Assembly: GCA_040752025.1 (NCBI GenBank)
Contig: JBFMFR010000088.1
Location: forward strand, 1 to 9,323
Origin: JBFMFR01 sp040752025
GTDB taxonomy: Bacteria > Chloroflexota > Anaerolineae > Anaerolineales > UBA4823
DNA length: 9,323 bases
Direction of reading: 5' to 3'
Both the position numbers and the translations under genes were made by a program. The notes beneath the pieces were generated by a model. That model was not told the origin of the DNA and searched no databases. It was given only the letters and a program-made list of their open reading frames with translations. Of the stretch, positions 7,496-9,323 are shown piece by piece (position 1 is the first letter of the stretch; the number at the start of each line of letters is the position of its first letter).

Positions 7496-7530
7496 AAAAT
7501 AACCGACCGAGAAACGAAAGGAAAACCGAA

Positions 7531-8316
7531 ATGAAGAAAATCTGCTTTGCACTGGTCCTGATTTGGACTGTCCTGGCTCTGGCAGCCTGCCAAAGCCAAA
7601 TGAAGCCGGAGGAAGTGGTGCTGGCGGCCGTAGAGCCGGCCAAAACCGCAGATCTCGAAAAGGCGCTCAGCTACTACACCGACGATATCGTTTACACCAT
7701 GGTGGGCTTCGCCCCCGAGCCGCAGGTATTCCGGGGCAAGATGGAGCTGGGCGACTGGCTGAAACAGCAGTACGCCGACCAGATGGTCGTCCAGCTCCAT
7801 GTGGACAAAGTCGATGGTAACCAGGTGTACGCCACGACCCAGTTCACCTCCAACTTCTTCCGCGGCCTGGGCATCGATTGGATGACATGCAAAGAAGAGT
7901 ACACGGTCGTCAAGGGCGAGATCCAGGCCTGGTCGTGCACGGTTACACAGGAATCCCTGGAAAAGTTCATGGCTGCCATGACTCCCAAAGTTGGGATCGC
8001 CGACATAGCCGGGAAATGGAAATGGACCGGCGAGCCGCCAGCCTATTTCATCTACAACCAGGATGGAACCTACACGATGATCCGCGACGTCAATGGCACG
8101 CAGATCAACTGGGACGTTGGCGGCTTTACCCTGGCGGATAACACCCTGACCCTGACCAGTAGCCAGGAATCGAAGTACTGCTCATCTGGCTCCAAAGGTA
8201 TCTATTCCTTGCGCCTGACCGAAGAAGGTCGCCTGGAACTCAATATGGTTGAGGATGACTGCTGGCGGCGCCGCCCTCCCGAGGAAGGTCCGCAGCTTTT
8301 CGAGCACAGCTCTTGA
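7531..8316 (+). CDS. Lipoprotein with NTF2/SnoaL-like and lipocalin-like parts
   Basis: The 261-residue product begins with a type II signal peptide whose lipobox LAAC places the lipidated cysteine at residue 20, so it should be membrane-anchored outside the cytoplasm. Residues about 25-150 look like an NTF2/SnoaL-like cone fold: an early helix, ALSYYTDDIVYTM, then FRGKMELGDWLK and a beta-rich stretch with W117. Residues about 157-250 form a second beta-rich part that starts IAGKWKWTG and includes FIYNQDGTYTM and GIYSLRLTEEGRLEL, a pattern seen in lipocalin-like lipoproteins. Cys217 and Cys244 may form a disulfide. No catalytic set is evident, so a binding role is only inferred. AAAGGA lies 8 nt before the ATG. 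The gene is divergent from the large regulator, so shared control is possible. Confidence 0.75.
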   Translation: MKKICFALVLIWTVLALAACQSQMKPEEVVLAAVEPAKTADLEKALSYYTDDIVYTMVGFAPEPQVFRGKMELGDWLKQQYADQMVVQLHVDKVDGNQVYATTQFTSNFFRGLGIDWMTCKEEYTVVKGEIQAWSCTVTQESLEKFMAAMTPKVGIADIAGKWKWTGEPPAYFIYNQDGTYTMIRDVNGTQINWDVGGFTLADNTLTLTSSQESKYCSSGSKGIYSLRLTEEGRLELNMVEDDCWRRRPPEEGPQLFEHSS

Positions 8317-8337
8317 TTGGATAAAAACCTGAGACAT

Positions 8338-8380
8338 ACTGCCCCGCCCACGGCGTTCGTTGGCCGTGCGGCGGGGCGGT
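8338..8380 (+). terminator. Rho-independent-type terminator after the NTF2-like lipoprotein gene
   Basis: GCCCCGCCCACGGC (8341-8354) pairs with GCCGTGCGGCGGGGC (8363-8377) around an 8-nt loop, with one bulged G. ACT/GGT extends the stem outward to 8338-8380, and AACCT (8326-8330) with AGGTT (8385-8389) could close it further. The stem is very GC-rich, followed by TTCTT, a weak U-tract. It starts 22 bases after the stop. It lies between convergent genes and could also stop traffic from the right. Confidence 0.75.
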
Positions 8381-8467
8381 TCTTAGGTTATATGTAGGGG
8401 AAACAACAGCCTGCATATTTATTGATCAAGAGTGGTAATCTATTCGTCTGGGAGTCAATATCTGTTA

Positions 8468-8983
8468 TTATGGCGTTGGTGTAACTAATGGCAGAATTTC
8501 GTCTCCAACAGCCCAATAAGGCCCTGGACAGTCAGCAGGAATTGTTTGTTTCAGTTGCTCATCCAGATTGCCCACAGTGCCTCCGCCGACCACCACCCAT
8601 TCTCCTATGGTAAGGATTATCTCTCGGCGTCTTCCACTTACCAAACCAGACACGATTCGGACATGATCCTCTTCAATCGTCATTTTGTGGTCGGGGGGCC
8701 ATACCAGCGCGTAACTATCATCCCTTCCATCAAGTTTTACTCGGATACACCCATCTATCTCTTCCAGTTCCCCGCTAATCCTTGCCACCATAGCTGTCAT
8801 TATCACGTATAAGGTTGGAGTTGGAGTTGGGGTAGGTGTTGAAGGTTGTGTACAGGCCGGTAAGGCTGCCGATGAAGCAACCACACATAGCAGCGTAAAT
8901 GCACGTAAGATGCGCGGCAGATTGAGATTCCGGGCAAATTTGCCGAAGATGGTACTGCTTGAAATGTTGAGAGACAATTTCAC
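8468..8983 (-). CDS. Small lipoprotein with Thr-Pro linker and a conserved-looking beta-rich domain
   Basis: The 171-residue product has a long basic leader, a hydrophobic stretch (about 25-40) and the lipobox LPAC with lipidated Cys44. A Thr-Pro linker follows (about 45-57), a common surface spacer in Chloroflexota. The remainder (about 65-160) is beta-rich, with the segments GCIRVKL, YALVWPPDH and GEWVVVGGGTV. Similar G-C-x-R, WPP and GGG patterns occur in other bacterial lipoproteins (from memory); I know no function. The start is GTG with GAGG directly before it and an in-frame stop 15 bases upstream. A TTG two codons later (8977) has GAGG at a 5-nt spacing and may be the true start. It lies 15 bases after the protease stop, probably in one operon. 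Base composition is more AT-rich than in the genes to the left. Confidence 0.7.
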   Translation of the reverse strand: MKLSLNISSSTIFGKFARNLNLPRILRAFTLLCVVASSAALPACTQPSTPTPTPTPTLYVIMTAMVARISGELEEIDGCIRVKLDGRDDSYALVWPPDHKMTIEEDHVRIVSGLVSGRRREIILTIGEWVVVGGGTVGNLDEQLKQTIPADCPGPYWAVGDEILPLVTPTP

Positions 8984-8998
8984 CTCAACTAAAAGTTA

Positions 8999-9202
8999 TC
9001 AGTAATTCATCAAAACCATTGGCAGATATACCTGGTTCATAAAAATTCTAAGATTTAGAATATTATAAATTTGATCTACGGGACCATAGATCGCACAATC
9101 GCTGCCATCAGGTAGCCAACATTCGTAAATGGTGGTACCATAAGCATTATTACCGAGAAACCACGGCCCGCCACTATCTCCAGGTCTTACAGATATATAA
9201 TA
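8999..9202 (-). pseudogene. C-terminal fragment of a chymotrypsin-fold (S1) serine protease, broken by the terminal repeat
   Basis: A 67-codon open stretch ending in TGA encodes YYISVRPGDSGGPWFLGN at its start. GDSGGP surrounds the nucleophilic serine of S1 peptidases, and RPGDSGGPW with a following NxAYG is typical of bacterial secreted, streptogrisin-like members. The tail includes C-x8-C, YGPVDQIYNILNLR and YLPMVL, consistent with the last helix and an exported protein. The domains carrying the catalytic His and Asp, and the signal peptide, are absent. Homology ends at the first Tyr, exactly at the boundary of the 123-bp repeat, and an in-frame TAG lies three codons upstream inside the repeat. 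It has no start codon of its own here. It precedes the Thr-Pro lipoprotein gene by 15 bases. It may be an insertion-disrupted gene or a contig-edge chimera. Confidence 0.8.
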
Positions 9203-9323
9203 CTCTATCTATGAGTTCGTTGACGCGAAAGCAGGTAAACGTTCAGTGAGATGAGAAAAGCCGTGGTGAAGCAGCCGAACTAAAAAACAGCACGGCAAAG
9301 AGCAAAGGAGGTGAAACACCAGA
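9201..9323 (-). repeat. 123-bp terminal repeat, right copy
   Basis: This is a perfect reverse complement of 5-127, reaching the last base of the window. Read on the plus strand, away from the protease fragment, it begins TACTCTATCTATGAG, has GCCGTG/CACGGC arms, and ends AAAGGAGGTGAAACACCAGA. AAAGGAGGTGA is a strong ribosome site; a gene starting a few bases past the edge would fit the left end of an insertion sequence. The first two bases, TA, are shared with the left junction and may be target sequence rather than element. Confidence 0.95.

Noticed and set aside
8546..8812. 88-codon plus-strand open frame
   Set aside because: It lies opposite the Thr-Pro lipoprotein gene, which has a lipobox and linker; the plus frame shows no ribosome site or domain.
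1..9323. Complete linear replicon with terminal inverted repeats
   Set aside because: No replication, partition or terminal protein gene is present, and the repeat boundaries cut two genes, which fits insertions or contig edges better than telomeres.

Overview
The window looks like a metagenomic or draft-genome contig from an uncultured member of the Chloroflexota, probably Anaerolineae. This is inferred from gene style: a giant regulator with SARP/BTAD, nSTAND and WD40 modules, lipoproteins with Thr-Pro linkers, a secreted protein ending near a YLP motif, a deazaflavin (F420)-type reductase, and GC-rich genes. No rRNA, tRNA or other taxonomic marker is present.

Layout, left to right. A 123-bp segment (5-127) recurs as a perfect inverted copy at the right end (9201-9323). 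The left copy forms the 3' end of a secreted protein of Ig-like repeats (79-1677, minus), whose fourth repeat breaks off at the segment boundary. A divergent intergenic region (1678-1928) holds a strong sigma-70-type promoter for that gene, a 9-bp-period repeat and a likely promoter for a DinB-like protein (1929-2402, plus). Converging on it is a minus-strand pair: a 1476-residue BTAD-nSTAND-TM-WD40 protein (2911-7341), followed in the same reading frame, two codons after its TAG stop, by an F420H2-dependent-type reductase (2434-2904). Divergent from the big gene is a lipoprotein with an NTF2-like and a lipocalin-like part (7531-8316, plus), ending in a strong hairpin terminator. The last segment is AT-richer and reads minus: the C-terminal piece of a chymotrypsin-fold serine protease carrying the GDSGGP active-site motif (8999-9202), then a lipoprotein (8468-8983), probably one operon.

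The inverted copies cut two unrelated genes exactly at the same base, with a shared TA at the junction. The simplest biological reading is two copies of one mobile element, inserted in opposite orientation, on which the assembly stopped. A library or assembly artefact is the main rival, because the first seven bases match the 3' end of a common Illumina adapter. The most interesting biology is the membrane-spanning DNA-binding STAND protein with 14 WD40 repeats and its in-frame coupling to a flavin-type reductase.
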